Assembly: GCA_003666485.1 (NCBI GenBank)
Contig: CP032931.1
Span: 2,418,001-2,482,000 of the forward strand
Length of the DNA: 64,000 nucleotides
Source: Levilactobacillus brevis
GTDB taxonomy: Bacteria; Bacillota; Bacilli; Lactobacillales; Lactobacillaceae
Direction of reading: 5' to 3'
Shown here: in pieces, positions 51,651-60,146 of the stretch
How positions within the stretch are numbered: the stretch's first letter is position 1
Layout: each line of letters opens with the position of its first letter
Notes under the pieces: model-generated
Database searches by the model: none
Seen by the model: only the letters and a program-made list of their open reading frames with translations
Told to the model about the DNA's origin: nothing
Program-made: the position numbers and the translations under genes

Positions 51651-52283
51651 ATGCTCAATACACTAATAGGCCTGTCTTTCATGGTATCTCTAGTCTTACT
51701 GTTTATATGGTACTCAAGTCGTCGTCATCAAAAAACTTCTCGAATCACTGGAAGGTATGTTCTCTATTCTTTTGGAGTGCTAGCTGCCCTACTATTCATC
51801 TCAAGTGCTGTTTCCAGTCCAAGTACATCTGATTCTTCAAAAGAAACTGCGTCATCATCAGTCACCTCCAGTTCCAGTTCTTCTTCAAGCGAAAAGGACG
51901 AAAATAACGTCTTACAAAATCTATCCACAAAGGAGCTAAAAACGTACAATTCTGGACTCATCGATAGCTTGTCAGAGGAACAGCAATGGGCTTCAGATGG
52001 GAAGACAAAATACAACGCTTCTCTTTACGTTGACAATATGAAATATGACAGTAATCGCGGTCTGCTCGTATACGTCACAGATGAATTCCCATCTTTAAGC
52101 AAGAATGACAAGACTACCGTAGCCAAGCACGCTCAAAACATGGCGAATGCTCAAGTCGTTATCTTGGGAAAGAATGTGGAAACCGAGTCATCCCCTTCCA
52201 CTAACGTATACAAGGGCACTAAAAAGATTGGACGTTCCACAATGCTTTCAAACGACACAGAATTTAAATGGTTCAAATCTTAA
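51651..52283 (+). CDS. lysogeny-region membrane protein with exported domain
   Basis: 210 residues from MLNTLIGLSFMVSLVLLFIW. Two transmembrane helices, then a long Ser-rich linker (SSVTSSSSSSSSEKDENN) and about 120 residues likely outside the cell (STKELKTYNSGLIDSLSEEQ to TEFKWFKS). GGAGG precedes this ATG. An earlier TTG in frame lacks support. Between ImmA and integrase, lactic acid bacteria phages often carry superinfection-exclusion or other conversion genes. That role is inferred. Confidence 0.75.
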   Translation: MLNTLIGLSFMVSLVLLFIWYSSRRHQKTSRITGRYVLYSFGVLAALLFISSAVSSPSTSDSSKETASSSVTSSSSSSSSEKDENNVLQNLSTKELKTYNSGLIDSLSEEQQWASDGKTKYNASLYVDNMKYDSNRGLLVYVTDEFPSLSKNDKTTVAKHAQNMANAQVVILGKNVETESSPSTNVYKGTKKIGRSTMLSNDTEFKWFKS

Positions 52284-52327
52284 AAATAAAAAAGCGCATC
52301 CCTCCCGCCAAGAAGTAAGATGCGCTT
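52282..52327 (-). terminator. minus-strand terminator before the integrase
   Basis: AAGCGCATC / GATGCGCTT hairpin with TTTTTTATTTTT on the minus strand. There is no minus-strand phage gene behind it, so it likely stops transcripts entering from the right attachment side. Confidence 0.7.
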
Positions 52328-52392
52328 AACACATAAGTTCCAAGGGATAACTACACCCTTTTTACATAATCAATAATACCTGAAAGGAGGCG

Positions 52393-52434
52393 ATGCCACA
52401 ACCTCTCCTAAAACGGCGCTGTCCACGCATTTAA
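52393..52434 (+). CDS. possible 13-aa leader peptide of the integrase
   Basis: MPQPLLKRRCPRI with AAAGGAGG 4-5 nt before the ATG, ending 10 nt before the integrase start. It might couple or attenuate integrase translation. Confidence 0.35.
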   Translation: MPQPLLKRRCPRI

Positions 52435-52444
52435 GGAGAATACA

Positions 52445-53566
52445 ATGAAACTAACAAAAACAGAGTACAAAAACGTTTTTTCTTATGAAACCAAGAAAGG
52501 CACTATGTGGATGTTCCGCTATCAGTTTGTGGATGCTTTCGGCAAACGTCACGATAAACAGCAACGAAAATTTAAAACCCCAGAGGCAGCCCACAAAGCT
52601 GAACTGGAAGCCGAAATTCTCGTAGCCAATGATGAAGCCCGGCAACTTTTAGATTCTGGTATGACGGTACGCCAGTGGACCCAACAATTTATTAAAATGA
52701 AGCAGGCGGAATGGCGGCCCAACTATAAGCAGAATATCACTACGGCCGTCAATCGTTACATTTTGCCATTACTTGGCGACCGGAAACTTAGTAAGCTGAC
52801 CAAGATGGAATACAACTACCTTTTCATTCAGCCACAGTTGGAACACCTGAAGCCCTCCTCCGTTCAAGCTAACCATCGTTATTTCATGGTCATCATGAAC
52901 GCTGCAGAAGAAAACGAAGTTATCTCGCGAAATAAGTTGAAGGGGGTGCGTTTCAAGAAATCAGAGCGCCGCAACCCGTTCAGTGAAGATGACTTGGCTC
53001 GATTCAATGGCCAGTTAAAACAAGAATCGTTGGAGAAACATCTATTCTTTCAACTGCTCGAAATGACTGGCATGAGATTAAGTGAAGGACTGGGTCTTGA
53101 GTGGCGTGATATTAACTTTAAGAAGAAGACCGTATCAATTGAGCGTTCACGCACGCCCTACGGCATCGGCCCAACGAAGACACCGTCTAGCGTTCGAACC
53201 ATCTTCATTGAAGATGAGATGCTTGCCCTTCTCCATAAGTTCAAAGTGGCCACTAAGGCCACCCTTCTGAGAAGCGGAGGGAGGTTTGACAAGGATGGTC
53301 TCATCTTTAGCTTCAACCACACGTCAGCCTACTATTACTTCCAAGATATCATCAAAAATGCCGGCATCGAAGTAGGTAAGTACGTCATCCACAGCCTGCG
53401 TCATACCCACGCTACCTTGCTCATGGGCGCTGGCGTCAGTCCTGTGGATGTGGCAAACCGGCTTGGTCATTCTGATCCGGCCATCACCCTAAGAATTTAC
53501 GCTCATGCGATTAAAGGCAATGATGAAAAAAATGCGGAACTCTTCGCAAAAATTGTCAATCTTTAG
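52445..53566 (+). CDS. int: phage integrase, tyrosine recombinase
   Basis: 373 residues. N-terminal AP2-like arm-binding domain (KNVFSYETKKGTMWMFRYQF), core-binding SAM-like domain, and catalytic domain with MTGMRLSEGLGLEWRDI (R), HSLRHTHATLLMGAG (HxxR), LGHSDPAITLRIYAHAIK (H and Y). AAGGAG precedes the ATG. It directs recombination at the 18-bp core in rpsD. Confidence 0.96.
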   Translation: MKLTKTEYKNVFSYETKKGTMWMFRYQFVDAFGKRHDKQQRKFKTPEAAHKAELEAEILVANDEARQLLDSGMTVRQWTQQFIKMKQAEWRPNYKQNITTAVNRYILPLLGDRKLSKLTKMEYNYLFIQPQLEHLKPSSVQANHRYFMVIMNAAEENEVISRNKLKGVRFKKSERRNPFSEDDLARFNGQLKQESLEKHLFFQLLEMTGMRLSEGLGLEWRDINFKKKTVSIERSRTPYGIGPTKTPSSVRTIFIEDEMLALLHKFKVATKATLLRSGGRFDKDGLIFSFNHTSAYYYFQDIIKNAGIEVGKYVIHSLRHTHATLLMGAGVSPVDVANRLGHSDPAITLRIYAHAIKGNDEKNAELFAKIVNL

Positions 53567-53568
53567 TG

Positions 53569-53595
53569 TGTGAGGGAAGTTTTGAGGGAAGTTTT
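53569..53595 (+). other. paired integrase arm-type sites, right
   Basis: TGTGAGGGAAGTTTT and TTTGAGGGAAGTTTT offset by 12 bp, matching the left pair in sequence and spacing. Confidence 0.65.
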
Positions 53596-53655
53596 ATTTC
53601 ACAAAATGCGAAAAGCCTTGGTATCAATGGGTTAGGGCCTACGTTCTAAGCATTA

Positions 53656-53673
53656 TGAATACTACAACCGTTA
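53656..53673 (+). other. attR, 18-bp attachment core
   Basis: TGAATACTACAACCGTTA, identical to the 3' end of rpsD. Followed by A, so the empty site would have given rpsD a TAA stop. Confidence 0.93.
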
Positions 53674-53698
53674 AGATTAATTCTGACTGGTTTAAAGA

Positions 53699-53724
53699 AT
53701 CTCGCCTTTGGGCGGGATTTTTTT
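53699..53724 (+). terminator. native rpsD terminator, displaced by the prophage
   Basis: ATCTCGCC-TTTG-GGCGGGAT and a six-T tail, 26 nt after attR. It would follow rpsD directly in the empty site. Confidence 0.88.
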
Positions 53725-53774
53725 GTACCGTTTTTGACTTGATTCCAGCTTAAATACTAACGGTTGTCATATTC

Positions 53775-53803
53775 AAAAAAACGCCAGACAAAACAGTCCA
53801 GCG
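53775..53803 (-). terminator. terminator of the AI-2E-type permease gene
   Basis: Minus-strand hairpin CGCTGGAC / GTCTGGCG with seven T, 11 nt after the stop. Confidence 0.82.
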
Positions 53804-53814
53804 CTCTATTTTAC

Positions 53815-54858
53815 TCACTTCTGCGTCCCCTGCTCCGAGGTAATCCGGTGCGGCTTCAGCTGAACGTCAAAAACTTCTAGGAAGAACGCCACTAGCGGCA
53901 CGCCGACAATCAGGCCCCAAGCACCAAAGATGCGTTCGCTGATAATCAGGGTGATGAACGTCACAAAGATGGGCAGGTTGGTGGCGTTGGCCATGAGCCG
54001 TGGATGTAAGAAATACGACTCGAACATGTGAATCAAGATTATCAATACCAAAACCGCCACAACGCGAATCAAGCCACCCGTCAAGAAGGCGACAATTGTC
54101 AAAGGAATTAAGGAGATCAAGACCCCGGCCACTGGAATCAGGCCCAGGAAGAAAATCATAATTCCCAGGATCAACAGGCTCGGCATCCCAATGATCCACA
54201 ATCCCAAGACCATCAGAATCGTATTGATGGTGCAGATGATCAGTTGCGTTTCGATAACCGTCCCGAAGATGTGGACGAACTTTAAAATCAACTGGCCCAT
54301 CGGCACGAATAGACCAGCGAACCGACTTTTCGTGAAGGCGTGGACAAACGTTTTCAACTGATTCTTGGTCAGATTAAAAATAAAGCTGAAGAAGAACGCC
54401 AACAGAATCGTTTCGACCCCCGAGCTGAAGCGCGACAACTGGCCCATTCCACTCGTCAAAATGGATTTGCCGTTGCTGATGACGGAAGCATTTTGCGAGA
54501 GCTGTTTGATCAGCCGGGTCAGGTCCGTCTGTAGCTGCGGGTAAGTCACAATGATTCTGTCGATCGCATGCGGCAGGTTCGACGCTTCTGAAACCAGTGG
54601 TGGAATGATTTGACCGAATGCCGCCACCAAGATACCCAGAAACAAGACGTAGACCAGTAGCGTCGACCACAAATGGTGCACGTGAAAATGGGTCTCGATG
54701 CCCATGATTGCCGCATCCCCCAGATAAATAAAAATCACCGTGAACAAGGCCAGCGACAAGAAGGCGTGGGCCTCCCAAGCAATGATGATCAGTAACAATA
54801 GGGCAATGTAGGTCATCGTCAGCGGATTTTGCCACACCCGCTTGAATAAGTTACTCAC
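53815..54858 (-). CDS. AI-2E/PerM family membrane transporter
   Basis: 347 residues, about eight transmembrane helices (TYIALLLLIIIAWEAHAFLS, ALFTVIFIYLGDAAI, LLILGIMIFFLGLIPVAGVL). The C-terminal SERIFGAWGLIVGVPLVAFF is the family signature. Members move small molecules or ions; the substrate here is unknown. Confidence 0.9.
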   Translation of the reverse strand: MSNLFKRVWQNPLTMTYIALLLLIIIAWEAHAFLSLALFTVIFIYLGDAAIMGIETHFHVHHLWSTLLVYVLFLGILVAAFGQIIPPLVSEASNLPHAIDRIIVTYPQLQTDLTRLIKQLSQNASVISNGKSILTSGMGQLSRFSSGVETILLAFFFSFIFNLTKNQLKTFVHAFTKSRFAGLFVPMGQLILKFVHIFGTVIETQLIICTINTILMVLGLWIIGMPSLLILGIMIFFLGLIPVAGVLISLIPLTIVAFLTGGLIRVVAVLVLIILIHMFESYFLHPRLMANATNLPIFVTFITLIISERIFGAWGLIVGVPLVAFFLEVFDVQLKPHRITSEQGTQK

Positions 54859-54880
54859 AGAAAAACTCCCTTCACTTCGA

Positions 54881-55480
54881 TCAGATTCGGATCAATTGGT
54901 CATACAGCGGCAAGAGCGCCGCTACCGTGTCTTGAATGACCTGAACCTGCTGGGCAGGCGTGCCAGTGAAAAACGCACTGCCGCGGAGAAAATTCCGCCC
55001 GACCTGCCATTCGGCGTATCGCTGTGGCTGCTGACGCATCAGTTCTTGATACGTTTCCCGGGTCAACGGTCGCCCACAGTTCTTGTCGGTGTGGTCCCCA
55101 CCACATTCGAACGTGGCCGGCAGCTGCATGACCAAGTCTTCTGACAGACTGCTTAACAGCGCCTGGCGGTTCTTCGCCTCCTGCAACACGGCCAGCCAAA
55201 TGAAGAACCGGTCGTCCCAGAAACCGACCTCGATGTGCGGCAACATTTTGTATCCCCGCTTCGACGTGCTAAAAGCCACCCAGGTATCTGGCGGCGGATT
55301 TTTAGACCGTCGACGGTGCTGAGAAATGTGGTCGTAGATGGGCACAGCTAATTTGGCAAAGACCGGTTCCAGGTCCGTAACGGTTGCCTGAAACTTCGGG
55401 TCAATTTGCGCGCGAATCTTTCCCAATCGCCCGGGTAACGTGGTGTCATCCCAGACGTGAAAGTCTTGATCCCCATACAT
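54881..55480 (-). CDS. DUF1054 protein (YktB family)
   Basis: 199 residues from MYGDQDFHVWDDTTLPGRLG. PPPDTWVAFSTSKRGYKMLP, HIEVGFWDDRFFIWLAVLQE and AEWQVGRNFLRGSAFFTGTP match YktB. GGAGA precedes the chosen Met. The family is small, cytoplasmic and without established function. Divergent from the next gene. Confidence 0.9.
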   Translation of the reverse strand: MYGDQDFHVWDDTTLPGRLGKIRAQIDPKFQATVTDLEPVFAKLAVPIYDHISQHRRRSKNPPPDTWVAFSTSKRGYKMLPHIEVGFWDDRFFIWLAVLQEAKNRQALLSSLSEDLVMQLPATFECGGDHTDKNCGRPLTRETYQELMRQQPQRYAEWQVGRNFLRGSAFFTGTPAQQVQVIQDTVAALLPLYDQLIRI

Positions 55481-55558
55481 TTGGTAAAGTCTCCTTCCCT
55501 GAAACTCTTCACCATTCCATGGTATACTAGTGGGACTAACTTGAAAAGAGGGAAACGC

Positions 55559-56011
55559 ATGGCTGAGAAGAGTCAAATGGAGCAACACTTACAGAATTCT
55601 GTCTACGGCACCCCGAAGATCAATCCGGACGAACAACGCCATTACCTGGGCACCTTCCGGGAACGGGTCTCGCTGGCAATGACGATTGCGGAGGTCACGG
55701 ACCGAAAAAGCCTGGACGCCTTTATCACGGAAATCACGGCGCACCCGGATTACCAGGTCATCTTAAACGGCCACATTGACCAGGCCGACCTCGCCCCTTA
55801 CCTCAAGCTGGCGAGCCAACACAATCTCAAATTCACGATTCGCCAAGACACCATCTACGGCGTTAACGACAGCGATTTAGGGCTGATCGTGGCCAGTGAC
55901 ACCGCCATCAACCAAAACCCAATTAGTCTAAGTAAAAAGTACCCTGAAAAGCCGGCAGAGAAACCAACTGCCCCCAAGAAAAGTTGGTTCGATAAATTAA
56001 TCGGCCACTAG
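55559..56011 (+). CDS. DUF1694 protein (YueI family)
   Basis: 150 residues from MAEKSQMEQHLQNSVYGTPK. GTPKINPDEQRHYLGTFRER is the YueI hallmark. A TATACT -10 lies about 40 nt upstream. Function unknown. It likely shares a transcript with rarA, 16 nt downstream. Confidence 0.9.
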   Translation: MAEKSQMEQHLQNSVYGTPKINPDEQRHYLGTFRERVSLAMTIAEVTDRKSLDAFITEITAHPDYQVILNGHIDQADLAPYLKLASQHNLKFTIRQDTIYGVNDSDLGLIVASDTAINQNPISLSKKYPEKPAEKPTAPKKSWFDKLIGH

Positions 56012-56027
56012 GAAAGGAGTCTCATTT

Positions 56028-57308
56028 TTGGCACAACATCCCTTAGCTTACCGCATGCGGCCCCAGCGACTGGAAGACATCGTTGGCCAGCAAGACCTGG
56101 TCGGGCCAGGCAAAATCATCGCCCGCATGGTCGCGGCCAAGCTACTTTCATCAATGATTTTATACGGGCCACCAGGCACCGGGAAGACCAGCATCGCCAG
56201 CGCAATCGCCGGATCTACCAAGTACGCCTTCCGGAAGCTCAACGCGGCCACGGATTCCAAGAAGGACTTGCAAGTCGTGGCCGAAGAAGCCAAAATGAGT
56301 GGCACCGTCATCTTACTGTTGGATGAAATTCACCGGTTGGACAAGACCAAGCAAGACTTCTTGTTGCCTCACCTGGAAAGCGGACGCATCATCTTGATCG
56401 GCGCGACCACCGAGAATCCCTACATCAACATCAATCCCGCCATTCGTAGCCGGACACAGATTTTTGAGGTCCACCCGCTCTCGCTCGATGACATTAAGAC
56501 CGCGTTAAACCGCGCCATTACTGACAAAGAACGTGGCCTGGGGAAACTCGACTTGCACGTCGATGACGACGCCTTAGCCTTCATGGCCGGCGCCACTAAT
56601 GGTGATTTGCGCAGCGCTCTGAATGGTCTGGAATTGGCCGCGCAGTCCACGCCACCAGATGATGCTGGTCAGATTCACGTGACCCTAGCCGTGGCCGAAG
56701 CCTGTTTCCAACGTAAGGCGCTGGTCGGCGATAAAAATGGCGACGCCCACTACGACGTGATTTCCGCCTTTCAAAAGTCCATTCGAGGCAGTGACACCGA
56801 TGCCGCGCTACACTACCTCGCGCAATTGGTAGCGGCGGGCGACCTGCCGTCGATCTGCCGGCGGCTGATGGTCATCGCCTATGAAGACATCGGCATGGCC
56901 AACCTTCCCGCAGCGGCACGCACGGTCCAAGCCGTACAGGCGGCCCAACAGTTAGGGCTGCCTGAGGGCCGCATTCCTTTGGCCGATACAGTCATCGAGC
57001 TCTGTCTGTCGCCCAAGTCTAATTCTGGTATTGCCGCGGTCGATGCGGCCCTGGCCGACGTCATGAACGGCCACAACGGCGCAGTTCCCGACCAACTCAA
57101 GGATGCGCATTACAGTGGCGCCAAGAAACTGGGTCACGGGAACGGTTACCAATTTCCCCATGATTTTCCTGGTGATTGGGTCCAGCAACAATACTTGCCG
57201 GACGATCTCAAGTACGCGGAATACTACCATCCCAAGGCTAACGGCCGATTCGAAACGCAATTGGGCGAGCAATATCAGCGGCTTTTACGCGCCAATCGAC
57301 ATCACTAA
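56028..57308 (+). CDS. rarA: replication-associated recombination ATPase RarA
   Basis: 426 residues, AAA+ ATPase of the RarA/MgsA/WRNIP1 family acting at stalled forks. PLAYRMRPQRLEDIVGQQDL start, Walker A YGPPGTGKTSIASAIAG, Walker B ILLLDEIHRLDKTKQDFLLP. TTG start with GGAAAGGAG 9 nt upstream. The downstream 6S-like RNA matches the rarA neighbourhood of other Firmicutes. Confidence 0.95.
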   Translation: MAQHPLAYRMRPQRLEDIVGQQDLVGPGKIIARMVAAKLLSSMILYGPPGTGKTSIASAIAGSTKYAFRKLNAATDSKKDLQVVAEEAKMSGTVILLLDEIHRLDKTKQDFLLPHLESGRIILIGATTENPYININPAIRSRTQIFEVHPLSLDDIKTALNRAITDKERGLGKLDLHVDDDALAFMAGATNGDLRSALNGLELAAQSTPPDDAGQIHVTLAVAEACFQRKALVGDKNGDAHYDVISAFQKSIRGSDTDAALHYLAQLVAAGDLPSICRRLMVIAYEDIGMANLPAAARTVQAVQAAQQLGLPEGRIPLADTVIELCLSPKSNSGIAAVDAALADVMNGHNGAVPDQLKDAHYSGAKKLGHGNGYQFPHDFPGDWVQQQYLPDDLKYAEYYHPKANGRFETQLGEQYQRLLRANRHH

Positions 57309-57309
57309 T

Positions 57310-57338
57310 TGAAATTTTAATATTTATATGCTAATATA
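57310..57338 (+). promoter_or_regulatory. promoter of the 6S-like RNA
   Basis: TTGAAA, 17 nt, TAATAT, directly after the rarA stop. Confidence 0.75.
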
Positions 57339-57342
57339 CAGA

Positions 57343-57531
57343 TGGTTCTAAGGTGTACGCGTTGTCTCACTACAAGTTGCCGATCAAGTAATTTATAAAC
57401 GGGATTGCAAGACGCTAGAGAACATGACATGCCTTTTCACTTGGAAGTCAGACGCTCTAGCTAGCTTTCCCCCCTGCATTGTCATCGCGGGTCAACATGA
57501 CTAGACAATTAACGGCACCACTTAGATCATC
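57343..57531 (+). ncRNA. ssrS: probable 6S RNA
   Basis: About 190 nt between a strong promoter and a terminator, next to rarA, with no reading frame. Its ends pair: GATGGTTCTAAGGTG at the 5' end is largely complementary to CACCACTTAGATCATC at the 3' end, and TTGTCT pairs with AGACAA further in. This is the long, closed-rod layout of 6S RNA, which mimics an open promoter and binds vegetative RNA polymerase. Covariance was not tested. Confidence 0.72.
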
Positions 57532-57547
57532 AAAGCTCTGCTTTGGA

Positions 57548-57577
57548 GGCCATTCCTTTGAATGGTCTTTTTCTTTT
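57548..57577 (+). terminator. terminator after the 6S-like RNA
   Basis: GGCCATTC-CTTT-GAATGGTC followed by TTTTTCTTTT. Confidence 0.88.
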
Positions 57578-57767
57578 GCCCGTAAATCAGTCACACTGGT
57601 CATCTTGGCCGCCTCGTTTGCTAGAGACGCGTCAAAATGCGGTGGGCACTGGGGCCGCGCCATAGAACGGTCTCAGCGCTCAGAAAAAACGCTTAACCAT
57701 TCTGGCTGTCATATTTCCAAAGAGTATCGCCCAAAACCAATCCGTAGAACGTGTCCGCGGTTCAGTC

Positions 57768-57796
57768 TTGGGTTCTGGCGCGTAATCGGGTATACT
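57768..57796 (+). promoter_or_regulatory. promoter of the small membrane protein gene
   Basis: TTGGGT, 17 nt, TATACT, 40 nt before the start codon. The stretch from 57578 to here shows no gene. Confidence 0.65.
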
Positions 57797-57835
57797 TAAT
57801 CTCACAGAACCGAATTTTTAAGGAGGAGTCATCCC

Positions 57836-58123
57836 TTGGCCATTACGATTTTAATGATTTGCTACACCCTCTTAGCCCTTGGCATTGGCTGGTACTTTTA
57901 CAGCCATCGCAAACGGGCCTTTCTGGTTTTTCATCCCGAAGAATCCGTTGCTCTCAGTAACGTCTTAAGCATTGGTGGCATCCTGATGATGTTGGTTGGT
58001 GTCGTTGCCGCCGTCGCCACCCTGATGAACAACACAATCTTCATTTCTGCCGTTTTGCTAGTCGGCGTTATCGTGGTGATTGGCCTGCAATTGATTCTGG
58101 TCCGGTGGCTGCCTAAGGGGTAA
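57836..58123 (+). CDS. small membrane protein
   Basis: 95 residues with three transmembrane helices (ILMICYTLLALGIGWYFY, IGGILMMLVGVVAAVATLM, IFISAVLLVGVIVVIGLQLI). TTG start with AAGGAGGAG 7 nt upstream. No family recognised. Confidence 0.8.
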   Translation: MAITILMICYTLLALGIGWYFYSHRKRAFLVFHPEESVALSNVLSIGGILMMLVGVVAAVATLMNNTIFISAVLLVGVIVVIGLQLILVRWLPKG

Positions 58124-58219
58124 CCGGTTTCAATTTTCTTTCATTTTTTGACCATTTCGCTTTTTATTTCACGTTAAATAACGTATGATAAGAGTATAAA
58201 GTAATGAGAGGTGAACAAT

Positions 58220-58699
58220 ATGTTACAACAATACAAGCACATTTTAGTCCCAGTTGACGGTTCCTACGAAGCAGAATTAGCTTTCAAGAAAGCGGTCGCT
58301 GTGGCTAAGCGTAACGATGCTGATTTACATCTCGTTCACGTTGTTGATACGCGGGCTTTCCAAAACATTTCCAGCTTCGATACCAGCATGGTTGAACAAG
58401 TTACGGAAACAGCAAAGAAGACACTCGACAAGTACGTGGCTGATGCGAAGGCTGATGGCCTGGCAAACATTGACTACGCCATCGAATACGGCGCACCGAA
58501 GACCATTATCGCACGGGATGTTCCGCGTGATAATGACACGGACCTGATTATGATTGGGGCCACCGGGTTAAACGCCGTGGAACGCCTCTTGATTGGTTCT
58601 GTCACTGAATATGTTACCCGGACAGCCGTTTGCGACGTCATCGTGGTACGGACAGACCTCAACAACCAACCGGCCAAGGTTACCCACGCCGAAGCTTAA
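58220..58699 (+). CDS. universal stress protein, UspA family
   Basis: 159 residues from MLQQYKHILVPVDGSYEAEL. The ATP-binding pattern GATGLNAVERLLIGSVTEYV (G-2x-G-9x-G-S/T) is complete, so an ATP-binding Usp. GAGAGGTGA precedes the chosen ATG. A CGTTA-AA-TAACG palindrome lies in the promoter area 45 nt upstream. Confidence 0.93.
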   Translation: MLQQYKHILVPVDGSYEAELAFKKAVAVAKRNDADLHLVHVVDTRAFQNISSFDTSMVEQVTETAKKTLDKYVADAKADGLANIDYAIEYGAPKTIIARDVPRDNDTDLIMIGATGLNAVERLLIGSVTEYVTRTAVCDVIVVRTDLNNQPAKVTHAEA

Positions 58700-58717
58700 C
58701 AAAGATTGCAATTAAAA

Positions 58718-58747
58718 AACGTCGCTGCTCTGAGCAGTGGCGTTTTT
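58718..58747 (+). terminator. usp terminator
   Basis: AACGTCGCTGCTC-TGA-GCAGTGGCGTT followed by TTTG. Confidence 0.85.
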
Positions 58748-58749
58748 GT

Positions 58750-59261
58750 TTACCTTCATTTTAAAATTAACTAAAGGTTACAAGCTTGAAAGTGGCTAGA
58801 TTTATGGTGACACTAGGGTTTACAGGGACAAAATTAGTCTTTGAATGTCATGTGATCCGTGCTGGTCGCCTTACCGTTCGCCAAATTTGGACCGTGACGC
58901 TGTGGGAAGGACCGGTCGAAGCCAAAAGTCGGTCTTCAACCTCGCTTCGAGCCGAAAATCACGTCTCGAAGGCGCCAGTTTCCAAGCAAATCACTTGAAA
59001 ACTCCCACGGCTGAGTCCAAATTTAGCTCGCTCTCGGCTACGTGACAGGTTACCCATTAGTGTGGATGAACGTTGCCATTTCGGTGATTTTCCTGCAAAT
59101 TTTGCGGGTAATCACTGATGTAATCGGAGGCAGTCAGAGGTGTTCCCCATAGCTACCGGAATCTCTGACAGCCGCAGATGGCGGTATGGACTAATTTAGT
59201 GTTCACAATTCTGGTCAGCTGAGTATTATCAGGTGTTTTTGCACTTGCGACCTTTAGTAAA
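58750..59261. other. gene-free stretch with dispersed repeat
   Basis: About 510 nt. Open frames here have no binding sites. It holds copy A of the dispersed repeat, and TCAGAG...CTCTGA-type short inverted pairs to its right. Confidence 0.6.
58913..59045 (+). repeat. dispersed intergenic repeat, copy A
   Basis: Begins CGGTCGAAGCCAAAAGTCGG and ends TCTCGGCTACGTGA. It shares an exact 18-mer GAAAACTCCCACGGCTGA with copy B (opposite strand at 63857-64000), and matching blocks on both sides of it. Confidence 0.7.
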
Positions 59262-60119
59262 TCAATCCGCCAATGCTGAACCAGCCGCTGGTGCCAGCCG
59301 TTGTTGTAACGCGATATTGTGGGTCACTAACGCCAATGTCTTGGCAATGGTCAGGCTCCGACGCGCGGCGGCCTTTGCACTCAGGGCGGCTTCCGCCTGG
59401 CCACGAATTTCGTAGAGGACGTCGATCAGGTACAGTGATGCCTGTTGTTTGACCGCACGTAAGGCCGACTCGACACTTTCAATCACCAGTTGGGGCTGTT
59501 GGAGTTCCAGATACATTTGGGCAATCCGGTACCGGGCCCAGATCAGACGGCGAAAATCGGACTCATCATGCCATTCAAATTCATCGAGGTAACCCACGGC
59601 TTCACTCAGGTAGTACCGCGACTTTTCTAATTCTTGACGCCGTAAGTAAGCCGCAGCCATCCCGACGTTGCCAACGATGGCGTACAGGTCCCAGGGCATT
59701 TGATACGACCGGCGTAACAACAGGTTGAAGTGGAAAATGGCTTCATCGGGCCGTTCGTGCGCGCCCAATTCGACGAACCCTCGGTAATAGTGATACCGTT
59801 CGCGGTCAAAGGCACTCGCTACGTCCGACATTTCGACAGCTGCTAAGAGATCGGCCGCTTCCCGGAAGTTCTCCTGGCGAATCGCCGCAGAGATCTCATC
59901 GAATTGCTCATCCATCCCGCTGCCCACACCCGCTAAAATATCATTAAAGGACACATTCAGCCGGCGGCAAACTTGCAGCATGATCTTGATGCTTGGAATC
60001 TTGTTTTTCTTTTCCATCAGACTCACCGTGGCTTGGGTACAAATGCCATCAGCCAGTTCCTGCTGTGACATATTTTTTTGTTTCCGATACTGTTTTACCT
60101 TATTCCCTAATAAACGCAT
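59262..60119 (-). CDS. XRE regulator with TPR-like C-terminal region
   Basis: 285 residues from MRLLGNKVKQYRKQKNMSQQ. Helix-turn-helix (SQQELADGICTQATVSLMEK), then repeated helical pairs as in Rgg/PlcR-type regulators (about residues 70-285). Such proteins often sense short peptides, but no peptide gene is visible beside it. GGGAGAG precedes this Met. Confidence 0.88.
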   Translation of the reverse strand: MRLLGNKVKQYRKQKNMSQQELADGICTQATVSLMEKKNKIPSIKIMLQVCRRLNVSFNDILAGVGSGMDEQFDEISAAIRQENFREAADLLAAVEMSDVASAFDRERYHYYRGFVELGAHERPDEAIFHFNLLLRRSYQMPWDLYAIVGNVGMAAAYLRRQELEKSRYYLSEAVGYLDEFEWHDESDFRRLIWARYRIAQMYLELQQPQLVIESVESALRAVKQQASLYLIDVLYEIRGQAEAALSAKAAARRSLTIAKTLALVTHNIALQQRLAPAAGSALAD

Positions 60120-60146
60120 CTGCTCTCTCTCCCTCACGTATCGCAC

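Larger units (their letters stand above)
10031..53655. mobile_element. PBSX/xkd-like contractile-tail prophage integrated in the 3' end of rpsD
   Basis: Bounded by 18-bp direct repeats. It contains integrase, repressor with ImmA protease, replication, packaging, head, tail, baseplate and lysis modules in standard order. The sheath and tube genes plus the XkdN-XkdT series point to a contractile tail. Structural, packaging and integrase genes look intact. IS256 sits upstream of a lysis-region gene and IS30 interrupts one accessory gene. Whether it is still inducible cannot be told from sequence. Confidence 0.95.

Noticed and set aside
47437-52427. 13-mer GGCGCTGTCCACG shared by the region before the integrase and by 47440
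   Set aside because: A single shared 13-mer is expected by chance in a region of this size and no wider similarity surrounds it.
58786-59045. Plus-strand open frames of 66-71 codons after usp
   Set aside because: They fall on the dispersed repeat and have no start signals.
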